Below are positions 33,934-42,959 of a stretch of 58,399 nucleotides of DNA, one piece after another. The translations under genes and the position numbers were made by a program. Under the pieces are notes generated by a model, which did no database searches, had not been told where the DNA came from, and saw only the letters and a list, made by a program, of their open reading frames with translations. Position 1 is the stretch's first letter; every line of letters begins with the position of its first letter. This DNA is from Clostridia bacterium (GTDB taxonomy: Bacteria; Bacillota; Clostridia; Christensenellales; Aristaeellaceae). The stretch lies in the NCBI GenBank assembly GCA_017433405.1, contig JAFRHH010000049.1:1-58399 (forward strand), given 5' to 3'.

Positions 33934-35286
33934 TTACAAATTTATTAAATCGCTTTTAACGAAGGCCAGAAGCGCTTCCCGTTCATTGGGCAGACGGCCT
34001 TCCATGACCTCCGAGAGCAGCCGGGCGAGGCCTTCGCCGACGGCGGGCCCCCGGAGCCCCAGGGCCGTCAGATCCGATCCGTTCACCGCCATCTCCTTCA
34101 GGGTAAAGCAGGGCTTTTCCCGGAGCAGGGCGTCCAGGGCCTCCATCCGCTGGCGGAGGCGGGCGTCCTCCCGCTCCGGCGGGGTGGAGCCCGTCGCGAT
34201 CCGATCCGCCCGGTGAATGAGAAAGAGGGCCCGAAGATCCGCCTCCCCGAACTGGTTCAGCCGGCGAAGCAGAAAGCGGCGGTCCACCGCGGGGGCGCCG
34301 TCCGCCGTCCGCAGGGGAATATCGTGATACAGCACCAGCCGGGTCACCCGATCCTGCATGGCCCGGCTGCAGCGGAGGGCCTCCGTGACCCGGGCGGCGA
34401 TGTCGGCGGAAATCCGGGGATGACCCCGGTAATGGGCCTCGCCGGCATCGTCCAGGGTACAGGCGGCGGGCTTTCCCGTATCGTGGAGCAGCATGGTCAG
34501 CCGGAGATCCTCCTCCGGGGGCACGTTTTCCACCGCCCGGACCGTATGCTCCCAGAGGTCGTAGCGGTGATGATGGTTCCGCTGGTCATAGCCCACCATG
34601 GGAGAAAGGTCCGGAATGATCCGGGAAAAGACCTCCGGGAAGGCCCGGAGCATCCGGCCGGCGGCGGGGCCGCAGAGCAGCTTCAGCAGCTCCTCCCGAA
34701 GCCGCTCCGGGGCCACCCGGTCCAGGGTCGGAAAGAGGGCGCGGACCGCGGCGGCGGTTTCGTCCTCCAGGGAAAAATCATAGACCGCCGCGAAGCGCAG
34801 GGCCCGCAGAATCCGGAGGGCGTCCTCTCCGAAGCGTTCCCCGGGATCGCCGACGCAGCGGATCACCCGGCGGGCCAGGTCTTCCTGCCCGCCGAAGAGA
34901 TCCAGGACGCCCTCCTCCGGGGCGTAGGCCATGGCGTTGACGGTAAAGTCCCGCCGGGCCAGATCCGCGCGGACGTCCGGAACGAAGGAGACGGAATCCG
35001 GATGCCGGTGGTCGGTATAGGGGCCCTCGGTCCGGAAGGTCGTGATCTCGTAGGGCACATGATCCCGGATCACCGTCAGCGTTCCGTGCTTCAGGCCGGT
35101 CTCCGCCAGCTGTTCCCCGGCGAAAACCCGCTTCATCTCCTCCGGGGAGGCGGCGGTGCACAGATCCCAGTCGTGGGGCGGGAGGCCGAGGAGAGAATCG
35201 CGCACGCAGCCGCCGACGGCGTAGGCCGGGAAGCCGGCGGCGCGGAGGCGGGAGATCAGATCGGAGACGGGGGCGGGAAGATGCAT
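33934..35286 (-). CDS. cca: CCA-adding tRNA nucleotidyltransferase
   Basis: A 450-residue class II nucleotidyltransferase that repairs or adds the tRNA 3' CCA end. The head domain carries YAVGGCVRDSLLGLPPHDWDLCT, with the GG and the DxD-type motif, and RRDFTVNAMAY. RFGEDALRILRALRFAA follows. An HD-like region (HRYDLWEHTVRAVENV, LLHDTGKPAA) matches the bacterial Cca type. GGAGG precedes the ATG at 35286. Its 3' end lies about 40 nt from the rpsM promoter and no terminator is visible between them, so some read-through into the ribosomal genes is possible. Confidence 0.93.
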   Translation of the reverse strand: MHLPAPVSDLISRLRAAGFPAYAVGGCVRDSLLGLPPHDWDLCTAASPEEMKRVFAGEQLAETGLKHGTLTVIRDHVPYEITTFRTEGPYTDHRHPDSVSFVPDVRADLARRDFTVNAMAYAPEEGVLDLFGGQEDLARRVIRCVGDPGERFGEDALRILRALRFAAVYDFSLEDETAAAVRALFPTLDRVAPERLREELLKLLCGPAAGRMLRAFPEVFSRIIPDLSPMVGYDQRNHHHRYDLWEHTVRAVENVPPEEDLRLTMLLHDTGKPAACTLDDAGEAHYRGHPRISADIAARVTEALRCSRAMQDRVTRLVLYHDIPLRTADGAPAVDRRFLLRRLNQFGEADLRALFLIHRADRIATGSTPPEREDARLRQRMEALDALLREKPCFTLKEMAVNGSDLTALGLRGPAVGEGLARLLSEVMEGRLPNEREALLAFVKSDLINL

Positions 35287-35325
35287 GGGGAACCTCCTGC
35301 ATTTTTTGTTCGTGAGTACGAAAGT

Positions 35326-35354
35326 ATTATATATGAAGGGGGATTGAATAGCAA
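35326..35354 (-). promoter_or_regulatory. Sigma-A-type promoter for cca
   Basis: On the minus strand TTGCTA (35354-35349), 17-nt spacer, consensus TATAAT (35331-35326), 40 nt before the start. Confidence 0.75.
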
Positions 35355-35394
35355 TGACGGCTATTCGCTGCTGTCAGGATGACTTCCCTGTGGG

Positions 35395-35575
35395 GGTCTA
35401 GCGCCGCCTGCAGCGGTGATTGCCGGCGCGGACGCTCTCGCCTCCGTTCGAACGCAGCGGTACAAAGGCTCCGGCTTCGCTGCGCTCGCCACAGCCTAAG
35501 TACCGGCGTTCTCAAGGCCCGCGCCGTGCAAACCACCGCACGGCGGCCTGCGCGGGCTGAAGCCGACAGTGATCG
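35395..35575. other. GC-rich structured intergenic patch, unassigned
   Basis: No convincing gene in 35355-35585. It holds several fold-backs. The strongest is GCCCGCGCCGTGC, loop AAACCACC, GCACGGCGGCCTGCGCGGGC (about 35518-35556), a long stem with one bulge and no U-run on either strand. It may be a non-coding RNA, a decayed element or a recombination scar. Confidence 0.35.
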
Positions 35576-35582
35576 ATTTGAA

Positions 35583-35679
35583 GAGTTGACGGAGCCAGGG
35601 GGGATTGATATGGATAGTTGACGGAGTCAGGGGGGGATTGATATGGATAGTTGACGGAGCCAGGGGGGATTGATATGAT
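35583..35679 (+). repeat. Tandem repeat, three units of 32-33 nt
   Basis: Three near-identical units (AGTTGACGGAGCCAGGGGGG and so on), differing by a G-run length and one base (GCC or GTC). The array carries the three promoters above. Confidence 0.9.
35586..35679 (+). promoter_or_regulatory. Three tandem sigma-A-like promoters before fumC
   Basis: TTGACG-17-TATGGA (35586-35614), TTGACG-18-TATGGA (35618-35647) and TTGACG-17-TATGAT (35651-35679). The third has the best -10 and would start transcription near 35686. This argues against translation starts upstream of that point. Confidence 0.6.
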
Positions 35680-35731
35680 AGCCGAGGGTAAACAGATTTA
35701 TGGGTTACTGCGGCAGAGAGAAAAACGGGGG

Positions 35732-37159
35732 ATGACATACAGGATGACGAGTGAAGAACAGGATTTCAGAAACCCGGAGAACGGGGAAGCCCGGGAAGAG
35801 CGGGATTCCATGGGGACGGTGGAGGTGCCGGCGGACCGGTACTGGGGGGCCCAGACGGAGCGCAGCCGGCGGAACTTTCCCATCGGCGTCGGGCGGGAGC
35901 CCATGCCGGCGGAAATCATCCGGGCCTTCGCCATCCTGAAAAAGGCGGCGGCGGAGGCCAACCGGCGGCTGCGGCCGGAGCGGATGACGGCGGAGAAGTG
36001 CGAGGCGATCCGGCGGGCGGCGGACGAGGTGCTGAGCGGGGCGCTGGCGGGGCATTTTCCGCTGGTGGTCTGGCAGACCGGATCCGGAACCCAGAGCAAT
36101 ATGAACATGAACGAGGTGCTGGCGAACCGGGGGAATGAGGCGGCCGGGAGGAAGCTTCTGCATCCCAACGACGACGTCAACATGAGCCAGTCCTCCAACG
36201 ATACCTTTCCCACCGCCATGCACATCGCCGCGGCGGAGGCCCTGGAAAAGCGGGTGCTGCCGGCGGCGGGACGGCTGGCGGAGGCCTTCCGGAAGCTGGA
36301 GGAGGCATATCCGGAGGTGCTCAAGTGCGGGCGGACCCATCTGCAGGACGCGACGCCGATCCTTTTCAGCCAGGAGGTTTCCGGGTGGCGGAGCAGTCTG
36401 GAGCGGGATATGGAGATGATCCGGGGGGCGATGGGGCCCCTGACGGCCCTCGCGCTGGGGGGAACCGCGGTGGGCACCGGACTCAACGCCCCGGAGGGCT
36501 TCGACCGGCTCTGCGCGGAGATCGTGGCGACGGAAACCGGGCTTCCCTTTCGGACGGCGGAGAACAAGTTTCACGCCCTGACCTCCCGGGACGAAATGGT
36601 CTTCGCCCACGGGGCCCTGAAGGCCCTGGCCGCCGATCTGATGAAGATCGCCAACGATATCCGGTGGCTGGCCAGCGGTCCCCGGCTGGGGCTGGGGGAG
36701 ATCAGCATTCCGGAGAACGAGCCCGGCTCCTCCATTATGCCGGGGAAGGTCAATCCGACCCAGTGCGAACAGGTCACCATGGTGGCGGCCCAGGTGCTGG
36801 GCAACGACGTGACGGTCGGGATCGCGGCCAGCCAGGGGAACTTCGAGCTGAACGTATTCATGCCGGTGCTGGCGTATAACTTTCTCCAGAGCGCCCGGCT
36901 GCTGGCGGAATCCATGGACGCTTTCCGGGAGCGGTGCGTTCTGGGCATTCGGCCCAACCGGGAAAAAATGCGGGAGAACGTGGACAGGTCCCTGATGCTG
37001 GTGACGGCCCTGTCGCCCCGGATCGGCTACGAGCATGCCGCCCGGACGGCCCAGGAGGCCTTCCGGACCGGGTGCTCCCTGAAGGAGGCGTGCCTTCGGC
37101 TGGGGTTCCTGACGGAGGCGGAATTCGACGAGAGCTTTCATCCGGAGAGGATGGTCTAG
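35732..37159 (+). CDS. fumC: Class II fumarate hydratase
   Basis: A homotetrameric fumarase C converting fumarate and malate. It contains DSMGTVEVPADRYWGAQTER near the N-terminus, TGSGTQSNMNMNEV, NMSQSSNDTFPTAMH and the signature loop GSSIMPGKVNPTQCE with the catalytic Ser region. The start is uncertain: ATG 35732 gives 475 residues and ATG 35744 gives 471. Both are downstream of the predicted transcription start, whereas 35675 is inside the -10. It is followed 13 nt later by a PHP phosphoesterase. Confidence 0.93.
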   Translation: MTYRMTSEEQDFRNPENGEAREERDSMGTVEVPADRYWGAQTERSRRNFPIGVGREPMPAEIIRAFAILKKAAAEANRRLRPERMTAEKCEAIRRAADEVLSGALAGHFPLVVWQTGSGTQSNMNMNEVLANRGNEAAGRKLLHPNDDVNMSQSSNDTFPTAMHIAAAEALEKRVLPAAGRLAEAFRKLEEAYPEVLKCGRTHLQDATPILFSQEVSGWRSSLERDMEMIRGAMGPLTALALGGTAVGTGLNAPEGFDRLCAEIVATETGLPFRTAENKFHALTSRDEMVFAHGALKALAADLMKIANDIRWLASGPRLGLGEISIPENEPGSSIMPGKVNPTQCEQVTMVAAQVLGNDVTVGIAASQGNFELNVFMPVLAYNFLQSARLLAESMDAFRERCVLGIRPNREKMRENVDRSLMLVTALSPRIGYEHAARTAQEAFRTGCSLKEACLRLGFLTEAEFDESFHPERMV

Positions 37160-37172
37160 GAGGGAGGCCACG

Positions 37173-37970
37173 ATGCCCTATTTATATGAAACCCATATGC
37201 ATACCTGCCAGGCCAGCGCCTGCGGGGTGAGCCGGGGAAGCGAACACATCCGGTACTATAAGGAGCTCGGGTATACCGGGATCATCATCACGGATCATTT
37301 CTTCGGGGGAAATACCCGGATCGACAGGACGCTCCCCTGGGAGGAGCGGATCCGCCGGTTTCTCAGCGGCTATGAGGACGCGAAGCGGGAAGGGGACCGG
37401 CTGGGGCTGGACGTCTTCTTCGGCCTGGAGCAGAATTTCGAGGGGGATGAATACCTGGTTTACGGGCTGAGCCGGGAATTCCTGATGGCTCATCCCGAAA
37501 TGGAACGCTGGACGAGAAGACAGCAGCTGGAGCAGGTTCACCGGGCCGGCGGCTGCGTCATTCAGGCCCACCCCTTCCGGATACGGGGCTATATGGACAT
37601 CATCCGCCTGGCGCCGCAGTTCTGCGACGGCATCGAGGCCGCCAACGCGGGAAACGAGGCGCTGGACGATGCCCGGGCGCTGCGCTACGGCCGGGAAAAG
37701 GGGATGGTGATGACCGCGGGAAGCGATAACCATCATTCCCCCGCCAGCGCCGTATACGGGGTCTGGCTGGAAAAAAGGTTGACAGATATTCAGGATTATG
37801 TCAGAATAATCCTGAATCGGGAGCCTGTAAAGCTGCAGGTTCCGGAAGAGCGTTTTGTGCTGCCCCCGGAGGTGAAGCTGGACGAGCGGCATCTTGCCTG
37901 GATCCTGAACGATCGGGAACAGGCCTGTCCCGCCCCGAAACAGTGGACCGAGCCGGCCATCATGCCCTGA
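37173..37970 (+). CDS. PHP domain metal-dependent phosphoesterase
   Basis: A 265-residue protein with the four PHP metal-binding motifs: THMHT, ITDHF, QAHPFR and GSDNHH. It resembles histidinol-phosphatase and nucleoside-phosphate esterases of the PHP family. No his gene is nearby, so a histidine role is not supported. GGAGG before the ATG and a 13-nt gap from fumC suggest cotranscription. Confidence 0.85.
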   Translation: MPYLYETHMHTCQASACGVSRGSEHIRYYKELGYTGIIITDHFFGGNTRIDRTLPWEERIRRFLSGYEDAKREGDRLGLDVFFGLEQNFEGDEYLVYGLSREFLMAHPEMERWTRRQQLEQVHRAGGCVIQAHPFRIRGYMDIIRLAPQFCDGIEAANAGNEALDDARALRYGREKGMVMTAGSDNHHSPASAVYGVWLEKRLTDIQDYVRIILNREPVKLQVPEERFVLPPEVKLDERHLAWILNDREQACPAPKQWTEPAIMP

Positions 37971-37984
37971 GAGGATGAAACTGA

Positions 37985-40804
37985 TTGTATCCGATCCTGA
38001 TTCTGCGGGAAGAGCTGGTGTGTCTTGTCATCCTCCTCTATCTGACAGTTGTTTCCCGGATGTTCAAAATGGGGAAGGACAGCAGGGCTTTTAACCGCCT
38101 GCTGGGCTTTGCCTTGCTCCATGTTGTGCTGGACGGGGTGACGGTCTGGACCGTGAACCACAGGGACGCGATTCCCGGATGGGTGAACGACGGCGCCCAT
38201 ATGCTCTTCTTCCTGTCGGCCCTCCTGTTCGCCAACACCTTCTTCCTGTATACGATGGATCTGTTCTACCGGGGGCGGCTGCGAAAGTGGTACAAATGGT
38301 CCTTCCTGCCGATCCTGATCTACGCGGCGCTCCTGGTGACCGTGCTGAAAACCGAATACGCGGACTTCCGGGGGACCAGCGCCAGCGTCGGATCGGGGCC
38401 GATGGCGGGGTATGGGTTGGCCTTCGTTTATTTTATCGCTTCGATCGGGGTGCTTCTCCGGAACCGGATGAAGCTGAGCCGGTATTTTAAGGCTTCCCTG
38501 ATGCCCATGCTGATCATCCTGATCGCGGCGGAGATCGCCCAGATCTTCGTTCCGGAGCTGCTGATCACCGGCGGGGCGGTGACCGTGATTACGGTGGCCT
38601 TCTTCTTCTGCCTGGAGAACCCGTCGGCCGTCCTTGAGCGCAAGGCGATCACCGACGCGCTGAGCGGCCTGAGCGCCCGCAGCAGCTATGAGCATGATAT
38701 CGTCGCCTATGACAATGAGTTCGCCCGGGACAAGACGATTCAGTTTATTTTCCTCTTCGTCGATATCAACAATCTCCGCTCCGTCAACGGCCTCTACGGC
38801 CACCAGGCGGGGGATGAATACATCAGCCATATCGCCCTGATGCTGACGAACCATCTGAAGGGCGCGGAGCACATCTACCGCATGGGCGGGGATGATTTCC
38901 TGGCCATCTACCGGAATCAGGAGGAGGCCGTCGTCATCCGGGATGTCCGAGAGCTGCGGAAGGCCTGCGCCGAGGACAAAAAGGTCGAGGGCTTCACGCC
39001 GGAGCTGGCGATGGGCTACGCCGTGAGCAATTCCCAGTACAACAACCTGCGGGACGTCATGCGGGTCGCCGACTATATGATGTTCCGGAACAAGGCCGAG
39101 CTCAAGCGGGAGATGACGATCAGCCTGACGCACGCCACCGGAACCCAGCTGAACCTGATGGGGCTGACGGACCGGGTGTTCGACGCCATGTGCATCAGCG
39201 GGGAGGATTATTATCCCTTCCTGTTGAACATGGAGACGAACGTTACCCGGATTCCTCCGGCGATGTGCGAGTTCTTCGGATTTGAGGATGAGTTTATCGC
39301 CGATTTCACGGAGGTCTGGCGCGCGCTGATTCATCCGGATGACGAAAAGGAGTTCATGGACGACCTGACGGCGGTGCTGACGGAGCGGAAGCAGTATCAT
39401 TACTGCCGCTACCGGGTACGGGGAAAGAACGGCGAATATGTCGAGGTCAGCTGCCGCGGCGGTATCTATCACGGGCGGGACGGGGAGCCGGATGTCTTCG
39501 CCGGCTATATGGTCAACCACGGGACGCCGCCCGTCCGGGATCCGGCGACCGGGCTGCGCAACTTCTATCAGATGTACGACCGGCTGAACGAACTGATTCG
39601 GGAAAAGACGCCCTGCACCGTGGTACGGCTGGAAATCAAGAATATCAACCGGATCCGGATGCTGTACGGCTCCAACGTCGGCAAGCAGCTGATCCGCCTG
39701 CTGGGCGAAACCTTCCAGAAGACGCTGGGACGCCGCGGCGAAGCCTACAGCAACCACGGGGAAAGCTTCATGATGATCCTGAATATGACGGATGAGGAGA
39801 CGATCCGGGATCTGTACCGGGCTATTCAGGACCGCTGCGTCGCGGGAATCGATACCGGGGATTACAATATTCCCGTCGGCCTGGCGGCCGGCGCCGTCCG
39901 GCTGCCGGCGGAGGGGCTGAACAGCCGGGAAGACGTCCGAAGCGCGGCGATGTACACGGCGGAGGAATCCTATTACAGCCGGCATGACGCGATCCGCTTC
40001 TTCAAGGCGGACGCCAGCGAGGACAGCCGGAAGGAAATGGGCCTCCTTAGGACCATTCATCGGGACTGCGTCGGAAAACGGGAGCATTTCTATCTTCGCT
40101 ATCAGCCGATTATCGATCTGCAGTCCGGCCGCCTGACCGGGGCGGAGGCGCTCCTCCGGTGGCGCGACCGGGAGCAGGGGGAGGTTTCCCCTGGTCGGTT
40201 TATCAGCTTCCTGGAGAACGACCCCGGCTACAATGCCCTGGGCGCGGACGTGCTGCGGCGGGCGATCCGCCAGGCCCGGACCATCCGGGAGAACCTGCCG
40301 GACTTCAGCATCAACGTGAATATTACCGCGCTGCAGCTCTACGCGGAGGACTTTATCCCGATGGTGCTGCGGATGCTGAAGGAGGAGGATTTCCCGGCGA
40401 AGCACCTGATCCTGGAGCTGACGGAGCGGTGCAAGGAAATGGACTTTGAGGATCTGCTCGGCCGGGTGAAGGAGCTTCGAAGCCATGGCGTCCGGGTGGC
40501 GCTGGACGATATGGGAACCGGCTTCTCCACGATCGATCTGCTGCTGCATCTGCCGGTGGACGAGATCAAGCTGGATCATGCCTTTACCCGGGAGCTGCGG
40601 GACATGAGCACCAACGAGCTCTACGCCCGGGTGCTCTGCCAGGCGGCCCAGGAGCGGGGCATGATGATCTGCTTCGAGGGTGTTGAAACCGAAGAGATGC
40701 AGGAATATCTGAAGCAGTTCGGTCATCTGGCGGTCCAGGGCTACTATTATGACAAGCCGCTCCTGCCGGAGGAATTCGAGCGCAAATACTGCGGCGGGGA
40801 ATAA
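37985..40804 (+). CDS. Membrane GGDEF-EAL protein with PAS (c-di-GMP turnover)
   Basis: A 939-residue protein. Residues 1-215 hold about seven helices (REELVCLVILLYLTVV, VNDGAHMLFFLSALLFANTF). A first GGDEF domain (about 220-370) has MGGDDFLAIYR, close to the consensus. A PAS-like region (about 410-510; GFEDEFIADFTEVWRALIHP) precedes a second, degenerate GGDEF (NHGESFMMIL). A complete EAL domain follows (GAEALLRWRDRE near 719, VNITALQL, ELTERCKE, DDMGTGFSTIDLL, DEIKLDHAF, FEGVE, VQGYYYDKPL). Either or both activities may be live. The start is TTG 37985, 14 nt after the PHP stop. It is the second c-di-GMP gene in the window. Confidence 0.87.
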   Translation: MYPILILREELVCLVILLYLTVVSRMFKMGKDSRAFNRLLGFALLHVVLDGVTVWTVNHRDAIPGWVNDGAHMLFFLSALLFANTFFLYTMDLFYRGRLRKWYKWSFLPILIYAALLVTVLKTEYADFRGTSASVGSGPMAGYGLAFVYFIASIGVLLRNRMKLSRYFKASLMPMLIILIAAEIAQIFVPELLITGGAVTVITVAFFFCLENPSAVLERKAITDALSGLSARSSYEHDIVAYDNEFARDKTIQFIFLFVDINNLRSVNGLYGHQAGDEYISHIALMLTNHLKGAEHIYRMGGDDFLAIYRNQEEAVVIRDVRELRKACAEDKKVEGFTPELAMGYAVSNSQYNNLRDVMRVADYMMFRNKAELKREMTISLTHATGTQLNLMGLTDRVFDAMCISGEDYYPFLLNMETNVTRIPPAMCEFFGFEDEFIADFTEVWRALIHPDDEKEFMDDLTAVLTERKQYHYCRYRVRGKNGEYVEVSCRGGIYHGRDGEPDVFAGYMVNHGTPPVRDPATGLRNFYQMYDRLNELIREKTPCTVVRLEIKNINRIRMLYGSNVGKQLIRLLGETFQKTLGRRGEAYSNHGESFMMILNMTDEETIRDLYRAIQDRCVAGIDTGDYNIPVGLAAGAVRLPAEGLNSREDVRSAAMYTAEESYYSRHDAIRFFKADASEDSRKEMGLLRTIHRDCVGKREHFYLRYQPIIDLQSGRLTGAEALLRWRDREQGEVSPGRFISFLENDPGYNALGADVLRRAIRQARTIRENLPDFSINVNITALQLYAEDFIPMVLRMLKEEDFPAKHLILELTERCKEMDFEDLLGRVKELRSHGVRVALDDMGTGFSTIDLLLHLPVDEIKLDHAFTRELRDMSTNELYARVLCQAAQERGMMICFEGVETEEMQEYLKQFGHLAVQGYYYDKPLLPEEFERKYCGGE

Positions 40805-41026
40805 ATCTGTTCCGCGTCATTCCCGCGCGTGACAGCGCTCCCTGTCCTGATACATCTCCGCGCCGGCGTGATGGAGCACCTCGGAGAAGGGCTCCCCGTT
40901 GGCGGGGTTACATACATATACTGGCCGCGAAACGGACAGCGGAGACCGTATGAATTAGAAAAACAACCGGCTGCTACCCGGGATCAGGGGCGCCGGAATC
41001 GTTTTTGCGCAGGGAGGCGAGGCGTG

Positions 41027-42877
41027 ATGCCGGGTCCGGGAGGCCGCATGGGCCGGGGACGATATCTGACCGAGGAGGAAAAGGCGCAGGCCCCGAAGGT
41101 CACCAGGGAACTGCTGAACCGGATTTTTTCTTATCTGAAGCCCTACAGCGCCCAGCTGGGGCTGGTGCTGCTCTGCATCGCCGTGGCCTCCGTCTGCAGC
41201 CTGTTTCCGTCCATCCTGACGGGAAATATTGTGGACGTGCTGACGGGAAAGGAGCTCGGCGGCTGGTTCGGGGCGGGCGTTTCCGCGCTGGTCCGGCTGA
41301 TCCTTTTGTCCCTGGGCCTGCATTTCTTTTCCAACCTGATCGGCGTGGGGCAGAGCTACCTGAACACCTGGATCGCTCAGCATATCTCCTTCGACATGCG
41401 GAACCAGATGTACCGCCATCTGCAGAAGATGTCCCAGCGCTTCTTTACGACCGCCAGCCAGGGGGATATCATCACCCGGATGACCAGCGACATCTCCGGG
41501 GTCGAAAGCGTGATCTCAGGCTCCTTTACGTCGATCCTGTCCAATATCATCACGCTGATTGTCGCGGTGATCGCCATGTTCCAGAAGAGCTGGGTGCTGG
41601 CCCTGGTGGGGCTGGTGGCGGTGCCGCTGTTTGTGCTGCCGACCCGGATGGCCGGGAAGCAGAGATGGAAGCTGGCCGGGGAGGCCCAGGCCTGCAACGA
41701 CGAGATCAACGGCATCCTGAACGAAACCCTTTCGGTCAGCGGCCAGCTGCTGGTCAAGCTCTTCGGCCGGGAGGAAAAGGAATACCGGCGATACGAGGAG
41801 ACGAACGGCCGGATGATCCGGCTCAACATCCGGGAGCAGATGGCGGGCCGGTGGTTCTTCATGCTGCTGAGCACGCTGACGACGGTTGGCCCCATGCTGC
41901 TGTACCTGGTGGGCGGTATCCTGATCATGCGGTATGACAGCACGCTGACCGTGGGTGACATCACGGTGCTGGTGGCGCTGCTGGGGCGGCTGTACGGCCC
42001 GGTCAACAGCCTGCTGAATACCCAGGTGGACTGGATGCGGTCCATGGCCATGTTCAGCCGGATTTTCGAATACTTTGATATGAAGCCGGAAATCGAGGAC
42101 AGGCCCGGGGCTTTGACGCTGACCGGGGCCCGGGGCGAGGTCCGGTTTGAGCATGTCAGCTTCAGCTATGACGGGGAACGTCAGATCCTGAAGGATATCT
42201 CCTTTGAGCTCAAAAGCGGGGACTGCATCGCCATCGTGGGCCCCAGCGGCAGCGGGAAGAGCACGATCGTGAATCTGATTCCCCGGCTCTGGGAGGCGTC
42301 CGGGGGCCGGGTGACCTTCGACGGCCGGGACGTGCGGGACTGGACGCTGCATTCCCTGCGGGAGGAGATCGGCGTCGTGACCCAGGAAACCTATCTCTTC
42401 AACGGGACGATCCGGGACAATCTGCTCTACGCGAAGCCGGAGGCCACGGAGGAGGAGATGATCGAGGCCTGCCGGAAGGCGAATATCTATGATTTCATCG
42501 AGCGGCAGCCGGCGGGGCTGGATACGATGGTGGGCAACCGGGGCCTGAAGCTCTCCGGCGGGGAGAAGCAGCGGATTTCCATCGCCCGGGTGCTGCTCAA
42601 GGATCCCGCCCTGCTGATCTTCGACGAGGCGACCTCCGCGCTGGACTCGATTTCCGAAGCCGCCATCCAGGCCGCGATCAACCCGCTGATCGAGGAGCGG
42701 ACATCGATCCTGATCGCCCACCGGCTGTCCACGATCCTGGCGGCGGACGAGATCCTCGTCGTCCGGGACGGGGCGATCGTGGAGCGCGGGACCCATCAGC
42801 AGCTGGTTCACGCCGGCGGCACCTATCAGGAGCTCTACGAAACCCAGTTTCAGAAAGGGCTGCCCGAGAAGGCGTGA
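41027..42877 (+). CDS. ABC exporter: fused membrane and ATPase domains (multidrug or lipid type)
   Basis: A 616-residue half-transporter that should dimerise. Six helices (about 35-330) include SAQLGLVLLCIAVASVCSLF and GDIITRMTSDISGVESVI. The ATPase has Walker A GPSGSGKST, the Q-loop VVTQETYLFNGT, the signature LSGGEKQR, Walker B LLIFDEATSALD and the H-loop IAHR. The substrate is unknown (MsbA/YheI-like). Start ATG 41027, or the preceding in-frame GTG 41024; AGGGAGG at 41011-41017 serves either. The 222-bp gap upstream holds no gene and no clear promoter. Confidence 0.87.
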   Translation: MPGPGGRMGRGRYLTEEEKAQAPKVTRELLNRIFSYLKPYSAQLGLVLLCIAVASVCSLFPSILTGNIVDVLTGKELGGWFGAGVSALVRLILLSLGLHFFSNLIGVGQSYLNTWIAQHISFDMRNQMYRHLQKMSQRFFTTASQGDIITRMTSDISGVESVISGSFTSILSNIITLIVAVIAMFQKSWVLALVGLVAVPLFVLPTRMAGKQRWKLAGEAQACNDEINGILNETLSVSGQLLVKLFGREEKEYRRYEETNGRMIRLNIREQMAGRWFFMLLSTLTTVGPMLLYLVGGILIMRYDSTLTVGDITVLVALLGRLYGPVNSLLNTQVDWMRSMAMFSRIFEYFDMKPEIEDRPGALTLTGARGEVRFEHVSFSYDGERQILKDISFELKSGDCIAIVGPSGSGKSTIVNLIPRLWEASGGRVTFDGRDVRDWTLHSLREEIGVVTQETYLFNGTIRDNLLYAKPEATEEEMIEACRKANIYDFIERQPAGLDTMVGNRGLKLSGGEKQRISIARVLLKDPALLIFDEATSALDSISEAAIQAAINPLIEERTSILIAHRLSTILAADEILVVRDGAIVERGTHQQLVHAGGTYQELYETQFQKGLPEKA

Positions 42878-42897
42878 GGACGCGCATGAAAATGGCC

Positions 42898-42952
42898 GAA
42901 AACCGTTCACCGTCGCGGAAGGACAGACGTGAACGGACGTTCACAGAGGAGA
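42898..42952 (+). repeat. Family B repeat, right half, giving the nudC SD
   Basis: AAAACCGTTCACCGTCGCGG, then GGACAGAC, hairpin GTGAAC-GGAC-GTTCAC and AGAGGAG. This SD is 8 nt before the nudC ATG. The loop GGAC differs from other copies while the stem is kept. Confidence 0.78.
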
Positions 42953-42959
42953 CAGCTTT

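Noticed and set aside
35496-35738. A minus-strand frame with repeated STIHINPP
   Set aside because: The repeats are just the reverse reading of the fumC promoter array.
40805-41026. A possible promoter or small gene upstream of the ABC exporter
   Set aside because: TATACT is present but no -35 at proper spacing, and no convincing small frame.
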